In this document: in pieces, positions 1-13,182 of the stretch
Numbering within the stretch: position 1 is the stretch's first letter
Layout: every line of letters begins with the position of its first letter
Origin: Cordyceps javanica
Taxonomy: Eukaryota > Ascomycota > Sordariomycetes > Hypocreales > Cordycipitaceae
Assembly (NCBI GenBank): GCA_036850795.1
Contig: JAAECO010000001.1
Location: forward strand, 4,398,689 to 4,462,688
DNA: 64,000 nt
Reading direction: 5' to 3'
The notes under the pieces: generated by a model
Told to the model about the DNA's origin: nothing
The model's input: only the letters and a program-made list of their open reading frames with translations
The model's database searches: none
Position numbers and translations under genes: made by a program

Positions 1-291
1 GGCAAACGACTCAACACGCAAGAAAGCTCACCCAGCGGCTGCCAATTTCGTTGGCCTCGACGTCCTCACCACGCTTACGCTTCACAGCAGCTCGCCGCAG
101 TTGGTCCGACCTCCATGCCTGCTCAGCTATTGACGACAGCTCCTCTGCATCACACGTTTCCGATCCTCCCTTCCTCTCGTGCACCAGCCTCATGTTTATA
201 CGCCCACTCGGCCGCCTCAGTCGACTCGAATACACCATCCGATCCCGGTTCTGTGGCATCTCGTGTCCACCTCCGGCCTCCAGCCAACGAC

Positions 292-2289
292 ATGAGTGCC
301 ACATACCAACCCTCCTACGCCGCCTACGATAACCATGTCGCCTACAACTACCCTCCAGCAGCTGCTCAGGCAAACAGACCCAAGGCTGCCGCGGCCGATT
401 CTCGAAGTCTCCAATACCTGCGCTACCCGGCCCAACCCGTCCAGCAACCAGCCCACCAGCAGGCATTGCCGCAGCCTCCGCAGGTCCCCCAAAACGACGT
501 CTCGGCCAGATCGCAGCAGCCGCCGAGGGCTTCTCGCTACCTGGCACGTCCACCTACACCTACCGAGGCTAAGATGCCATCCCAAGAAAGTCACTCCACA
601 AGGAATTCGGAAACCCTCGTCTTCCACAGTCTCCAAATACCAAAGTGCATCAGTCCGGCCGGAGGAAACTTGGCAGACTTTGCCGCCCAGGTATGCTTTC
701 GCCTTTTCATCTTCGCATTATCTGTTGCCACTTGCTAACGCTTCCCAGATGACATGCCTCTTTTGGTTCCAATCAATAGACGACCTCAAGAAGGCCGAGT
801 CCATTCGCTCCGCGCCCAGCGCAACAACACTGCCTAGACTCTCCTCTTTGGCCAGGCCATATGAACAATTTCGGAAGTGGGTTCTGAATGTGCTCCAGAC
901 AACGCAGGTGACTCAAAATGTCATCTTGCTGGCACTCCTCTTCATTTACCGCCTGAAGATGTCGACTCCACAGATCAAAGGCCGAGCCGGCAGCGAGTAT
1001 CGCCTGCTGACAGTTGCCCTGATGCTCGGCAACAAATGTAAGCCTCCCCGCCGCATGCTAACCTACAACGATGCTGACGTTGCCCAGTCCTCGATGACAA
1101 CACGTATACCAACAAGACGTGGGCAGAAGTCTCGTGCTTTGCCGTCCAGGAGATTCACGTCATGGAAGTTGAATTTCTCAGTAACATGCGATACAACTTG
1201 CTGGCTTCCAAGGAGGAATGGGAGCAGTGGCTGACCAAGCTTGCCTGTTTCCACGAGTACTACGACCGCGCCATGCGTCAACCAGCCTCGCCCCTACACA
1301 TGGCCGCCAACGCAATGTTCCAGTCACCGACATCGTCACCCAAGGCTACCAAGCTACCCATGGTGCCCGACCTGCCCCCGTACACGCCCACTACCGCCAA
1401 GACCTTTTCTCCGACGTCGAGTCACTCGCAAGACTGGCACCCGTGTCAGGCAAACGCCGTCTCACCGCTGGCATCCAAACCCGTCCGCCTCGCAACACCG
1501 CGCAAGAGAAGCCCCGAGTACGATGCTGCCGACCACCCCGCCAAAAGACAGATGGCCCCACGGCTCGCACCTGGTATGGTATCTGGCAGCGGTGTTCACG
1601 CTGCCGGTGCCGGTGCCATGGAAGCGCGGCCACCTGTTCCTCAGCTGAGCGTCGTGACGAGCCAGCACCAGCCTGCCGGAGCACCATATATGCCAGTTGG
1701 GCCGCCATACACGCCCAGCTCCAGCATGCCTCTGCCGCCGCTCCAGCTGGGTGTTCGTGCCATGTCGACGGTATACCAGCCACCACCCAGCGGTGGCCAG
1801 CCCCAGCAGCAGCTTCAGCCGCAAGCGCAGCAGCAGATGATGCCCGCTGTGAACATGGCCCCCACCTACCCGACCGCTGCTACGGCTATTCATCCACCTG
1901 TTGGCTTGGGAACTCCGAGCAAGCGACGCAGCCCCGGCCGCCTGGTCCAATACACATCGTCGCCCATGGCAGAGCCCTACGGAGCGGGATCGGCTATGCA
2001 TACGCCTCTTGCTCTAACGCCTCTGGCCAACTCGCCAAGCATATACTTGCAACAGCGCTCGAGCCCGTACAAGCCCATAAGGCACGTCAACAGGCTCCTC
2101 CACCCCGCGTCGACCTCGCTGGATCAGTATCATTTGTCCGTACCAATCAACCCCAGCCAGATCCACTACCAGCCTCTAGGCCGACGCAACGACGTACGCA
2201 CCGGAGTGGTGCCCGAGTTTGTCATGTACAACAGACAGCAGCAGCAGCAAATGCTGCCTCAGAACCGACATCAGGGCGCGTTCCCTTAG
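292..2289 (+). CDS. Pho80/Pcl-type cyclin
   Basis: Three exons, 292-690, 749-1037 and 1088-2289, give 629 aa. Introns 691-748 and 1038-1087 are GT-AG and keep the frame. The cyclin box lies at about residues 134-270 and holds the block GSEYRLLTVALMLGNK, then FLDDNTYTNKTWAEVS and the EIHVMEVEFLSNMRY helix typical of Pho80-family cyclins, which bind a Pho85-type CDK and act in phosphate sensing, cell cycle and polarity. The first 130 residues and the whole C-terminal half are low-complexity, rich in Pro, Gln, Ser and Ala, with KRRSPGR-like basic patches and a QQQQQ tract near the end. That is usual for filamentous-fungal Pcl cyclins, which are much longer than yeast Pho80. The start was chosen because it opens the uninterrupted Gln/Pro-rich exon 1. 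Which Pcl subgroup it belongs to cannot be told by eye. Confidence 0.88.
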
Positions 2290-4295
2290 GTGTGGCCTGC
2301 GTATCCGATTCCAGCATTCAGGTGACGCAGGCAGGACGCTTCTTTTCATTTCCACTTGTCGTTGTGGCGAGGCCGCACAGGGAAAGCGGCCACTGCTTGT
2401 ATAAGATGTCACCTTGTTTTTTTTTCTTTTGATTTGCGTCGTCTTTATTTGGCTGTTTATGAGTTTGGCGCAGGGATTTACTGTAGCATTTTTTTCTTCT
2501 TCTTCTTTAGAAGTCGCATTGCATGGCATGGATAGCATATTTAACTACTGGCGTTGGTAAGACGTGAGAGCGGTACCCCGAGAGTTGGTGATGAGTGGCG
2601 AGGAACTACCGACTACAGACACGCCCAGCGGACAGCTGTATGTGGTACACACTGCGCTGCTGGAGGATTTGTTTTTGCTTTATATTGCTGCTCTTTTTTT
2701 TTTGTCTCTCGTTATGTGGCACCCCGGGGAGGGTGGTTAATTGGACGTGGAAGGGATCATTGCACACGTCATTGCTCGGCCTGGTCGATAGTGTGCTCCT
2801 TCGATGTGACGCTGAATCGGAGGAGTGGCCATGGGAATGCATAAGATATGAGGCGCTCAACGCAAGCATGAATAGATGTATCAATAGCAAAACAACATGA
2901 AGGCTAATTTGACGTTGTTCCGTCTCGTCTGTTTTCTGCAGTGGAGCAAGTGACGTAGTAGGGTGCTATCGGGACGTATCAGAACATATACGAGGAAGGA
3001 TCCAGTAGAGAGGCTCGGTTGCGAGTCATAGTGGAAGGCTACCAGTATGCTGACGAGCGCATTCATTCGTATTCCAGTCACCACCCACTTCCAAATGGTA
3101 TTTTGGCACATGTCTTGTTTCAGACCAGGCATGGCTTTCGACGCATGTGGTGATGCAGACAATGATCCATCTGTGAGGGCCTTGCAGTATGCCTTTTCAA
3201 AATAGAACATCAGCTGGAAGGCTGAGCCATGTGCCTGCCACCCGTAAAACACGTCACAACAGGGATCCGCCACAGAACTGACAGGAAGTTCTACTTAACA
3301 GGTAGCTGTCATCCATATCTATAGCCCACTGCAAGATATGGGATGCTGCAATTGCAAGATACGCCATTCAGCAATTCACCAAGCGAGCTGTAGGGTAGCG
3401 CGACCACCGTGTAAAAAAAAAGGCCATTTGTGGCCCTCTGTACAAGGTCGACTAACTACTCAGTACCAGGTGGTCACTACACAATTTTGTCACCATACTC
3501 AGTAATGAATAAGCCCATGTAATTATTATTATGAGGAGCATCCATCTACAGGATTCTCATTTTCGAACTTTTGAATATATTTTTGAGAATTCATAAAGCT
3601 ATTTTGCTATTAATCATCGTACTTGAGGGGCTATATTGGCCAAAAGTGACCATGTTTTTTTTAGCACCCCCCTGCCTGGCAACCCGCGCCTCTGCGTTGG
3701 CGGCTGACTCCACTCTCTTTTCTACGGCCATCCTCCCTCCCATCTCAGATTTCCCTGGCCGCCTCCTTTGATGGGTCGGTCTCTCTATTGACGACACCCC
3801 AAGAAACGGAAAAAAGTACACTCGGGCAATTTTATCCGCGCGTGTGAGGCGGAGGGGTCCCCAAAGCTGCTTCATTTTCTAGGAACCGATTTCCTGTCCT
3901 CAAACAAATCGCTCGTTCACTGTTGCCGATCCCTCACATTGTTCTGCTTGTCTCGGGGGCCGCTTTTCTCGACGGAAAACCTCAGACGACCGACCGTTGA
4001 CGCATTCCATTGCAAACCAAGCACGAGACGCCGCCGCCGCCGTTTTTCCCTGGACGGCCACCGGATTCCTGACGAACCGCACAACACCCGGAGACTACTG
4101 CCGGGAAACCTCGCGCCCCGTCCGCCCGAGAACTCGGAACAACTCGTGCTGGCTTGACGACTTGCTGGCCCTGACACGGCCACGTTGGCTTTGTCTGTCC
4201 CCTTTACGAACGCCGACCGCATCTTTTACACGATACTCTGCGCAGCTTGCGGTCAAGAATCTAGTCGTGACCAATCCGACGTTGGAGAACTCAAC

Positions 4296-4296
<1 letters not shown>
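2290..4296. other. Intergenic region, no gene seen
   Basis: About 2 kb between the cyclin and Chs7 genes. The first few hundred bases are T-rich and probably the cyclin 3' untranslated region (for example the T-run near 2418-2426). The rest has short unconserved reading frames only. From about 3900 the strand becomes C-rich and pyrimidine-rich, as expected for the Chs7 promoter and leader. Confidence 0.6.

Positions 4297-4329
<33 letters not shown>
4297..4329 (+). repeat. (CAT)11 microsatellite abutting a start codon
   Basis: Eleven CAT units run from 4297 to 4329; the last one overlaps the ATG of the Chs7 gene (4328-4330), so the repeat forms the immediate 5' leader. Length changes here would alter leader length but not the protein. 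Confidence 0.9.
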
Positions 4330-5416
4330 GTCGGGCTTTGGCGACTTCACCTCCATCTGCGAGAATGCGCCGCTACCGCTGTGCGCGTCGGTCGGTCCGC
4401 AGCTCGCCGGCGTCGGCCACGTCGGGATCGAGCCGTCGTGCTACGCACGCAACATTGAGCTGGCCAACACCATCATCTTTGAGGGCGCCGCGTCGGCCAT
4501 GCACATCTTTTCGCTCTTCATGACGGTCGTCATGATCCTGCACGTCCGCTCCAAGTTCACCGCCGTCGGGCGCCGCGAGATCCTGACCTTTTTCTACCTC
4601 TACATGCTGCTCTCCTTCTTCTCCCTCATCGTCGACGCCGGCGTCGTGCCCCCCGGCTCCGGCCCTTACCCGTACTTTGTCGCCCTCCAGAGCGGCCTCA
4701 CCAGCGCCCTCGTCACCTGCCTGCTCATCAACGGCTTCGTCGGCTTCCAGCTCTACGAGGACGGTACCCCGCTGTCGGTCTGGCTGCTGCGTGCCTGCTC
4801 CCTCGTCGCCTTTGCCATTACCTTTCTCGTCTCCATTGCCACCTTTAAAGGCTGGGCCGGCCTCTCGCCCACCAACACGATTGGTCTCTTCGTCGTCTTG
4901 TACCTCCTCAACGCCATCCAGCTCTTTGTCTACGTCGTCATGCAGGTGCTCCTCGTCACGCGCACCCTGCAGGACCGCTGGCCGCTCGGCGACATTGCCT
5001 TTGGCGTCTTCTTCTTCGTCATCGGCCAAGTCATGCTCTACGCCTTCTCCGACAAGCTGTGCCGAGCCATCAGCCACTACCTGGATGGCCTGTTTTTCGC
5101 CACCGTCTGTAACCTTCTCGGCGTCATGATGGTGTACAAGGTATGTTGTTGTTGTTGTTGTTGTGGTTGAACGAAATGCACAACAGGAAAACGACGGCCC
5201 AATTGATACTAACAATCTCCCGCGCAGTACTGGGACTCAATTACCAAGGAAGACCTCGAATTCTCCGTCGGCACACGCATGAACAACTGGGAGGTCAAGG
5301 AGCTGCTCCCGGAAGAGGACCGCCGTGCCACCGTGTACATGGACGACCCTTATGGCCAGTCGACGGCTTACGACATGCCGTACTCGCCGACGGCACGCTA
5401 TTCGGCAAAGTACTAG
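4328..5416 (+). CDS. chs7: Chs7 chitin synthase export chaperone
   Basis: Two exons, 4328-5140 and 5228-5416, give 333 aa. The intron (5141-5227) starts with gtatgt followed by a GTT repeat and ends in gcgcag. The protein matches the Chs7 family throughout: the N-terminal block with ICENAPLPLC and GIEPSCYARNIELANTIIF, seven hydrophobic helices (about residues 50-270), the conserved MILHVRSKFTAVGRREI and INGFVGFQLYEDGT motifs, and the exon-2 start YWDSITKEDLEF. Family knowledge: Chs7 is an ER-resident membrane protein needed for export of class III/IV-type chitin synthase (Chs3 in yeast) to the plasma membrane. Codon use is strongly C-ending, which suggests good expression. Length is normal for the family and no damage is visible. 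Confidence 0.97.
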
Positions 5417-8400
5417 AGGTCAAGCCCGTTTATACATCAAGAAATAATATGCGAATAGAGAGACGGGGGAGGATTTCAGCACTTCGGACATATAGTGTTT
5501 TTGTTTCTTTTTTGTTTCTTTTTTTTAGAGCTGTTCTCGAACCAACAGAGAAGAAAACGTCTCGTTTTGGAAAGAATGAGAACAGCATCGGCGTACTGGT
5601 TATGAACTCGGTTTGAATCCCTTTGTTTTTGAGTTGTTTTTGATCTACCTTTTTACTGAGTCTTGTTTAATGGTTTGGCAGTGGCCGACATATGTTACTC
5701 GGGTTCTGATCTTCTGGGGGGAGCAATGTTGGCCGAGGGTCGTCTTTCCCGCAGTATACTGATTCCCTTTCCAAACATCGAATAGATCCCGATCATGTCT
5801 TTGAATACAACAAATACTATTATCTGCGTGCAGAGTGTGATGAAGAGCTGTGAGGATAACCGGGCTTGGTGGTCCCTCCGCGGGATGGCAGGGCGGTGAG
5901 GCACGCTACCTTGCATATGAATTAAGGGGTACAGTTTTTTTTGGTGTGAGAAGGAACTTTTGTAAAAGAGTGCGGAAAATAACGAGACTCGCTTGAGGCC
6001 CAAGATTTCTCCGGCGTCATGGAGTGCCGAGACATGGGATGCGTCGCCGCGAGAAGAGACGACTATGCAGGGTGTCGGATGCGCCACAAAGAGACGACGA
6101 CTTTTTTTTCTAAAAAAAAAAACTTCTCATCCATTCTGGAAGCGAGGCAGAAAAGGGACATTCTTCCCGGCGTGAACCCCATTGCAGCTCGGCCTCGGCG
6201 TCACATTGTTGTATCTTGCTCGGTCTGTAAGTGTGTGTGCGGGTATGTGCCTTGTCGGAGCCCACGTCCATTTCCACTTACGAGGCAGGCCCCCCCCCCT
6301 CCCCCTCCCATGGAACCCTGTTGGGCAAGAAGTAAATACACGCCTCATTCTCCTCTTTTAGATCTTTCGAGCTGCATTAGTCTGGCGCCTTGGCGGTTAC
6401 AGAAAAAGAAGGTTGAGGGGGGAAGGTTCATCTTATTGCTTGCTTCTCGGCGCAACAAATTTGTGGCGTCTATTTTTTTTTTCGGATGGGCAGGGGGGGA
6501 AGGGCTCACAGCTCATCAAGACCCGCCTTCTTTATACGGGTTCCCGAGAAGAAACACTCATATCACGCCTCGCTCGGCTGTCGTTGGCAGGGGAAAAGGG
6601 CGATGGACATGGGGCTCTGGGCAGTTTGTGGCGTTGGGTGCCCGTTGGCGCGGCGCTGCGGAGGCGTTTTATAGCAAAGACCCCCGAGACCCCCGAGCCG
6701 ACTATCAATTTCCATTCTGGACTTTGAAGCATCTGTATGTACATGGCCCTATTGCCTCCAATTAATTACATCACATCACATCACGTTGGTGGAACGCGCG
6801 GTGCATGTACATAGGCGAGTCTCGAGTGGTCCACGCAACACCCTCAATGATGCCTAGGCTGATTTTTTTTCTTAAGAAAAACTTCTTTTTCAACAGTGAC
6901 ATGTCCCTAGCCGCCGTCCAGGAGGATTGTTGGCAGCATCAAAGTCGTCCATGCCCGCTCTCTGGGCACCAGGTCTCCCTCCCTTGCACTTGGTCCAACG
7001 CACACCCTTTCTCTCTCTCTCCCTCTAAAAGCGGCCGATTGGGGCGCAATCTCATGCCAACAATGAAAAAAAAGGCAGCCCGGTCTGGCCTCGAGCTAGT
7101 TGATTCGTTCTTGTCCTTACCCCTCACGAATCAAAGACCAATGTGTGGCGCAGCTCCAACAGCACCAGCGTATTACACAGAGATTATGCACTCTCATAGA
7201 CTAGCGGCGTTGTACCGTTGTTCGTAGAACATGACATGTGACTTTTTTGTAGGGAAAAAAAATTGTGAGTGCTTGTGTGACTATTTTGTTTTTATTTGAT
7301 TTTGATTTTTTTTGGCATGCAGTCGACCGGCGTCGTCAGGGACGTCAGAGATGATGCCCTTTGCAAGTCGGTGCTCGGCATCGTTGGACATGCAACGACC
7401 CCTGCCCAAAGAGGAGGGGCGGACCGCACATGTTGGCGCCGCCGCATTCGCTTGATTTGGCCTGATATGACCGATTGCTGATAAACTAGCTCGTTTTCCA
7501 CATCTCCAGGCGGAAGGGAAGCAAGGCCAACTGCCTTGCCGGTGCGAGATTCACTTGGGTGCACGTCCCTGCTGGCAGTCTATTCGCAGCTCAACCCGAA
7601 CCCCATGATCAAGAGCAAGGAGCGCTGCTCGCTCCGTATTGTGGACTATGCCCAAGAGTGTGCGCAACGTTAGTGCGGGCGCGCCGCTGAGGCGGAAATA
7701 GGACCAGACAAGATGGATGGGCTGGGATTGGGGCCAAGCCTTTTTGCCAACCCGTGGTATACATAGACGAAGGTCTGAGGTTTCTGCTCCACTGGGTGCG
7801 ACGAGAGCCTAGACCCAACAACGGCGTCGCTCATGTGGCTGGCTGGCTGCGCACCATCTTGCGCTACTTTGCCATTTCTTTGACAATATGAGAAGGGGGT
7901 TGGCACGGTGGCTCGAGAAGAAGAGCGAAGCGAGCTGTGAAAGACGGCCAGGTTTCCTGTATATTGGCGTCTCATCATGTTGACGTAAGCCAACAGGAAA
8001 TCACAAGAACTGGGCTGCAGCACGAGGCACAGGGATGGCAGGCTGTCGACGTGGAAGACGGGCATCAAGGGCGTCACACAAGGTTGCTCGGGCATATCTC
8101 GCGTCATGGGTTTGCTGGTAAGTAGCTACCAGTATCAGTACGGAGTACGGAGTACTCACCTACTTGGGGTTTCCGGTTTGTGCTGGCTGTCTGCAAGACG
8201 CCCAGCCTGGTCAGTTGGGGACAAGCCTGAGAAGAGGCATGCATGGTGCATGCACGAGGCAGCAGCCGCCCAGCAGCCTTTTTTCTGATGTGGGATTCAC
8301 CAGGCCTGGTTTGACGAAACGGTGATGCAGACTGGCAGTCTAGGAGGAAACGGGAATAGTTGGCCTAGCCAACTTTTCGTAGAAAGCGTAGCCTATTTCG

Positions 8401-10527
8401 ATGGGTATATAGCCTTTTACAGTAGCCATCGAGCGCTGCGGGGTTCATCCATCTAGTTATATGATATATCTACTCCGTAACTATAACTCTGTGCCTACGG
8501 ATAGAGAGAGCAGCGGGGACTGCTTTGTTAGCGTCGCTCACTCGCTTTGTCGGTGGTTTGCCTGCAGCGTGGGCTAGCTAAACTAGCTATCCTACTCCGT
8601 ACTAAGTACACCAACGTCGAGACAAGCAAGCAAACCGACCAAAATAGAAAAAGCAATGCCAATGTGAACAAGAATCTTCAGCCCAAAGCGCGTCGTGCTC
8701 CAATTCGAAACACCGAGAGCAAAAGTATGGGGCGAGAAGAAGAGAAGGAAGAGGAAGAAGAAACAGAAGAATGGCGTGGAGGGTCGCTTCAAGGCTGAGA
8801 GAATCAAAAAAAAAGAAAGAAAGAAAAAAGAAAAGTCAAAATATGAAATCGCGGAAAGGGGGTGAGGGGGGAAAGAGAAAAACAAGGAGAGAGCAAAGTT
8901 TGCTCACACTGGCCTATGTGGCTCCTTTGCTGGTGGCATGGTTATTATTATTATTTTTTAAACCTTCTCCTTGCCTTGCATTTGCTCTGCGGCCGCTCTG
9001 CGTCACAATAGGGTAACACCAACTAAGTGTGTCCGCAAAAATAACGTCCTGCTACTGGATACCGAGTTGCTGGTAACGAATAGCATCGCGTGTGAGTCGG
9101 AAGCTAATAAGACTCTATAGGAGTGAAATGACCACGGTGCCCCCTCCCTGGTGTGTTTCCCCCCCCCCTTCAAGTGTTGGGCGCGGAAGAGAGAGGAAGA
9201 AAAAAAGTAGGCAACCAGCTCAAAAAACCTTGTTTCCTGGCCTCATTTTACAGTCGTGCCTCTTCTCACGTCGCTAAGACCTCTATACTCACAAGTAGTG
9301 CAATTTATCCCTTGGCTTCGTCTATTAGTAGAGCGGCGGCTGCGCCTACGCCCCAGCTGAGCCCACTTTGGCCCCCACGCCTGTTGGTTGGGAGCGCCGC
9401 CTTTGGAAGTGCGTGTGTTTGCGCGGCCAAACCTTACTAAGTAGTAGACTGAAGATGAATCTTGGCCAGGGTCTTTTTTGAGGGACACAGAAGGAGACAG
9501 AGAGACAGAGACAAGGACAGAGAGAGAGATGGTTCGCAAAATCTAAAAAAAAAAAAAACTAAAAAAACTAACTACCAAATCAAGATAAAAACAAAAACCA
9601 AATCCTTCTCCCATCCTCTTCTGTGGCATTCTATCTTGCCAGCTGGCTTGCATCACCGGCCGGCTTCTGGCTTCCGGCTGACCCCACTCTTGTTGGTTGA
9701 GTCGATTGTGGTCGCCGTTTGTAATCTGTATTATTCTTCGTTGTCCATGCTCGTATTTCTACTCTTCTCTACTTATCCCCCCTCCCCTTTCTGTCTCTCT
9801 CTAGATCAAACCCTTCTTCTTCGTCACCTGCCACCGATTCCCTTTCCCGATCCTCGACACAGACATCTCAGTCGCCTGATGCCAGCGCCTATCCATCCCA
9901 CCACCCCCATCACACCCGCTCCGCTCTCTAACTAGCGTCCCTTTGACAACCTCCCCAAACACCCCCCCCATGACTATGTTTGTACTCTGATTCGCAATAC
10001 CCAACTATATCCCAATCACAATAACCTTACACAGACCGCACCCACATTGCCTGCCGCGCCGGCTACCGCCAGCCAGCTACATTGACCGCCCCCGCATCAA
10101 CTACAGGGCACGTGCTTCCGACAGCCTGCCAGCCACTTGTCGGACCTGGATGCTGTTGGTAGGTAGCTCGCCAAGGGTAGGCCGTGTACAACTCGTTGAT
10201 GCTTCGATAACAAAGCAAACCCTACCCCAACATATGTATCACGCTGTCAGTCTTCAGACAACTCCTCGCCCTCTTGGCACACTCTCTGCCGCACAGACGT
10301 GGCCAGCACCTCCCTCCCCGTTACCCGTGGCTGAATTCGTAATCTTGTTCTCTACTCACTACTCTTGCTGCAACCTAGGTAGGTAGCACAGTTTCTTCCC
10401 CAAAGCCCTACAGGGGTTCTTTGCGCATCGCTGCGGGCGCCGCGCTGACCCGTTATAGTGTCGGCTTCGCCACTACGGCCAACCAGCTTGGCTGGCTCCA
10501 ACCACGCACGTCTCTTACCCGTAGGAA
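5417..10527. other. Long intergenic region, low complexity, no gene seen
   Basis: About 5.1 kb without a convincing coding region. It holds homopolymer and simple-sequence runs: T-runs near 5930 and 6100, a C-rich tract near 6290-6310, an ATT-rich run near 8940-8960, a GA-rich stretch from about 8700 to 8890 and A-runs near 9546. TACGGAGTA-like words occur near 8140 and 8590. The last kilobase (9.6-10.5 kb) is C/T-rich and may be the promoter and long leader of the DUF3716 gene downstream. An unspliced non-coding transcript here cannot be excluded or supported from sequence. Confidence 0.55.
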
Positions 10528-13182
10528 ATGGAAAGACGGATCGAGAGCGGCGTCAAAGGCCCCAAGAAGATTCCCGTGCCGCTCCAAGCACCATCTCAGC
10601 GCGCCGAGATGTGGGAGCTCACCGAAGATAACTTTTGGCGTACTAATGCCATTTCATGCCAAGAACGCTTCGCCCAAGCCTCGCAGCGTTGGAACCACAA
10701 CAGATCATCCGCCGTAAACCACATACGAAACCTCGAAGCCGAAGCTCGTGAGCTCAGCAACAAGGAAGATATTCTGAACCGCGAAATCATGGCCATACGC
10801 AGGCAAAAAACTCTTGTTAATAACACCCACAACCAGGAAGCACAGCGCTTGCACGACTTGGACATCCAACACAGCATGGAAAAGCAGAACTTGTTCGAAA
10901 ACCGCGAAAAGATGGAATACACAATGAATGATTGGTTCAAGCGACAAAGAATCCAAGACGGCGTCCATGAACGACCATGGGCCCTACCCGAGCTGATCGA
11001 CAGGAGGCCCCCCGAGAGACAACTTAAGCTTCCGCCGCTCGCCAATCTGCACCTGCCACGAGAGACACCCAGGCACGACGATAGGATCGTCGCCATTATC
11101 GACGCTAATGGCACGATATTGGATAAGCTCCAATACCTCGGCCTGTCCAACGAGCGAACGGCAGCGATATCCGGCCGAGCCGTGCTCCAGCCCATCAAAC
11201 TCCGCAGCGCGCACCGATTCTACGAGGACACGAGGCCCAGCATCTACAGCTTCGCAGACGGAAAGGGCAATGGCTGGATAGCTTGCATGATTCAGGCTAC
11301 GGGTTCTGCGCCGCACAAGATGTGTCAAGGCTGTAGCAACAATCAAAGTCCATTCGATGGCTGTATCGCTGTCGGCGGCCACCTCTTCCCCAAATGTGGT
11401 AACTGCGAGTGGAATGGTACAAGCTGTCAGGGGCTGGAACCGCAATCTCCAAACGACATGATCGTTAGTAGACCTTCGCTGGCGCCTATACGCGTTAGGC
11501 CGCAGTCGTTGATCACCGGGCCCGGCTTAGAGTCTCGGGCTTCTATAGAGTTCGAGGCCCTGACAGCAACCGCCCAGGAGGCCTCGCTCAGAGCATACGA
11601 AGCACATTGCGGCCAGCCGGGTCTCTCTTTGCCCGGGTTCAAGGCTGTGAATCAAGCTACGATGTACGAACCAGGCTCACCAGTATCTAGCACCGTCCCC
11701 CCTCTAACGGCGTCCAGTACCGGCAGTTACCGAAGGAGCTCCAAAGCCTCAGCTTCCAGCTGCCCAAACTCGCGACAACTGACGCCAGTGACGTTTCGGT
11801 CGATGGAGTTTGCCGCGCCAGACCCGTGCGAGATTACAAGGGAAAGCCTTGTCCTGCGGCATAATGGCAGTTTCTATACATATCCAAAGTGCATAGAAGG
11901 GGTCCCGCTAGAGAAGATTACCCCGAGCCATCCATACTGGGATCCCAAGTGGCCTGACCTGCGAACGCTAGTGGAGCCTATTCTGCGATCATGGGAGGAG
12001 AAGCATCAGCTGGCCGAGGAAGCCAGCCGACGAGGGGAGGCTGTCGGAAGCGTCAAGTACCAGTATGGCCGTCAAGTCAACCGGGGAAAGAAGATTCTCA
12101 AGTTTCTAGAGCAAGGGCCCATCAGTCCTTACCAGCTTCTCAGCAAGCGATTTATGAGCGTGGGAAAGGGCAGCATCACGTCGTACGACACGCTGTTCCG
12201 CCTCTGCGAGACAATCGATACACTGGCCAACTACAAGATGGACGTGGAGCCCGTCGAGTGGCTACGCCAGCGTCTGTATGAGTTAATTGAGGCACAGGGT
12301 ACTAGCTTCAACTTTTCTAAGACCATGCACGACTTCTATAATGATGCCAAGTTGCAAGCACTACGCAACGATTCAGGTTTCAAGAATATCGGACGACCGT
12401 CGGGTATCAAGATGCCGCGGAAAAGAGCTGGTAGCGCGGGTGAGGTCGCCCGCTCGGCTTCACGTTCACGCAAGCGCAAGAGCCTTCAATCACACGGATC
12501 ACCGAGCCCGCCGGCCGAGGTGTTTGGCGACTCCCCTTCTGGCGCCGTCCAACCCGGCACGGATGATGGCAAGAAGCAAAAGGCGGCTGCTAAAGTCTTG
12601 GACAGCCTGGAGACGGGCGAGGTATCTGATGCCGACTCATGGAGTGGCGCGCCGATTGCCGAATGCGACTTTCGGATCTACCAAATCAAGACTCGGCTGT
12701 TTACTAGCTCCGAAAAGGTAATGCAGTACCTGGCGTGGGTGCCGGAGAACAACGTCTTTGAGCACCAGGTCCTAGAGTCGACGAAGCCGGTCGTCTGGGG
12801 CGTGGAGCGCGAACCGATTGACTTTAGTCTCCGTCTAGAGGACGTGGTCAAGATTTCATGGAACCTTAAGGCGCTGAGAGTCTATCTGGTCATGAGCGAT
12901 CGACACATTTGCTTTGTAGATGACAGACCACGGGGCAACGTTATGGTTGCGTTCAAGAGGGAGAATACGATGCGGAGATTTATTAAGTTTTGCCGGAGGG
13001 AGGAGATTGAGTTGGTGGAGGAGACATGGTAAGTCATTTTTACGCCACAAACTTGGCGGCGCCATGAACGACTTGAACTGAGACTTTTTGGCAGGAAGAA
13101 GATGCAACATCTTTGGGGGACGATGCAGTCTGAGCGGCTGCCGGCAGGCGAAGAGGAGCCGGGTGCCAGGTTGCAGGAGTAG
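10528..13182 (+). CDS. DUF3716 zinc-binding-like protein
   Basis: Two exons, 10528-13028 and 13095-13182, give 862 aa. The open frame would stop at 13030, but ATG|GTAAGT at 13029 and ggcag ending at 13094 define a 66-nt intron, and the second exon adds 29 residues. Visible parts: a charged, probably coiled-coil segment at about 62-135; a cysteine cluster at about C266, C269, C279, C290, C293 and C300 that fits the fungal DUF3716 pattern (likely metal-binding); a basic, Ser/Arg-rich stretch near 640-665 that looks like a nuclear localisation signal; and a compact C-terminal domain of about 110 residues that may be PH-like, which is a guess. DUF3716 proteins are common in Sordariomycetes and uncharacterised. 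A nuclear, DNA- or chromatin-linked role is inference only. Confidence 0.85.

Noticed and set aside
296..1234. Long plus-strand frame overlapping cyclin exons 1-3
   Set aside because: Only its part 749-1037 is coding (exon 2); the rest is the wrong frame of exons 1 and 3.
4373..5215. 280-aa minus-strand frame opposite Chs7
   Set aside because: Shadow of the strongly G/C-ending codon bias of chs7; the translation is Asp/Glu/Gly-rich without family features.
7670..8107. 145-aa minus-strand frame in the long gap
   Set aside because: No start context, no recognisable motif, low-complexity composition; the length is plausible by chance in GC-rich DNA.
13029..13032. TAA at 13030 as the stop of the DUF3716 gene
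   Set aside because: It lies inside a consensus GTAAGT donor, and splicing to 13095 continues in frame with 29 protein-like residues.
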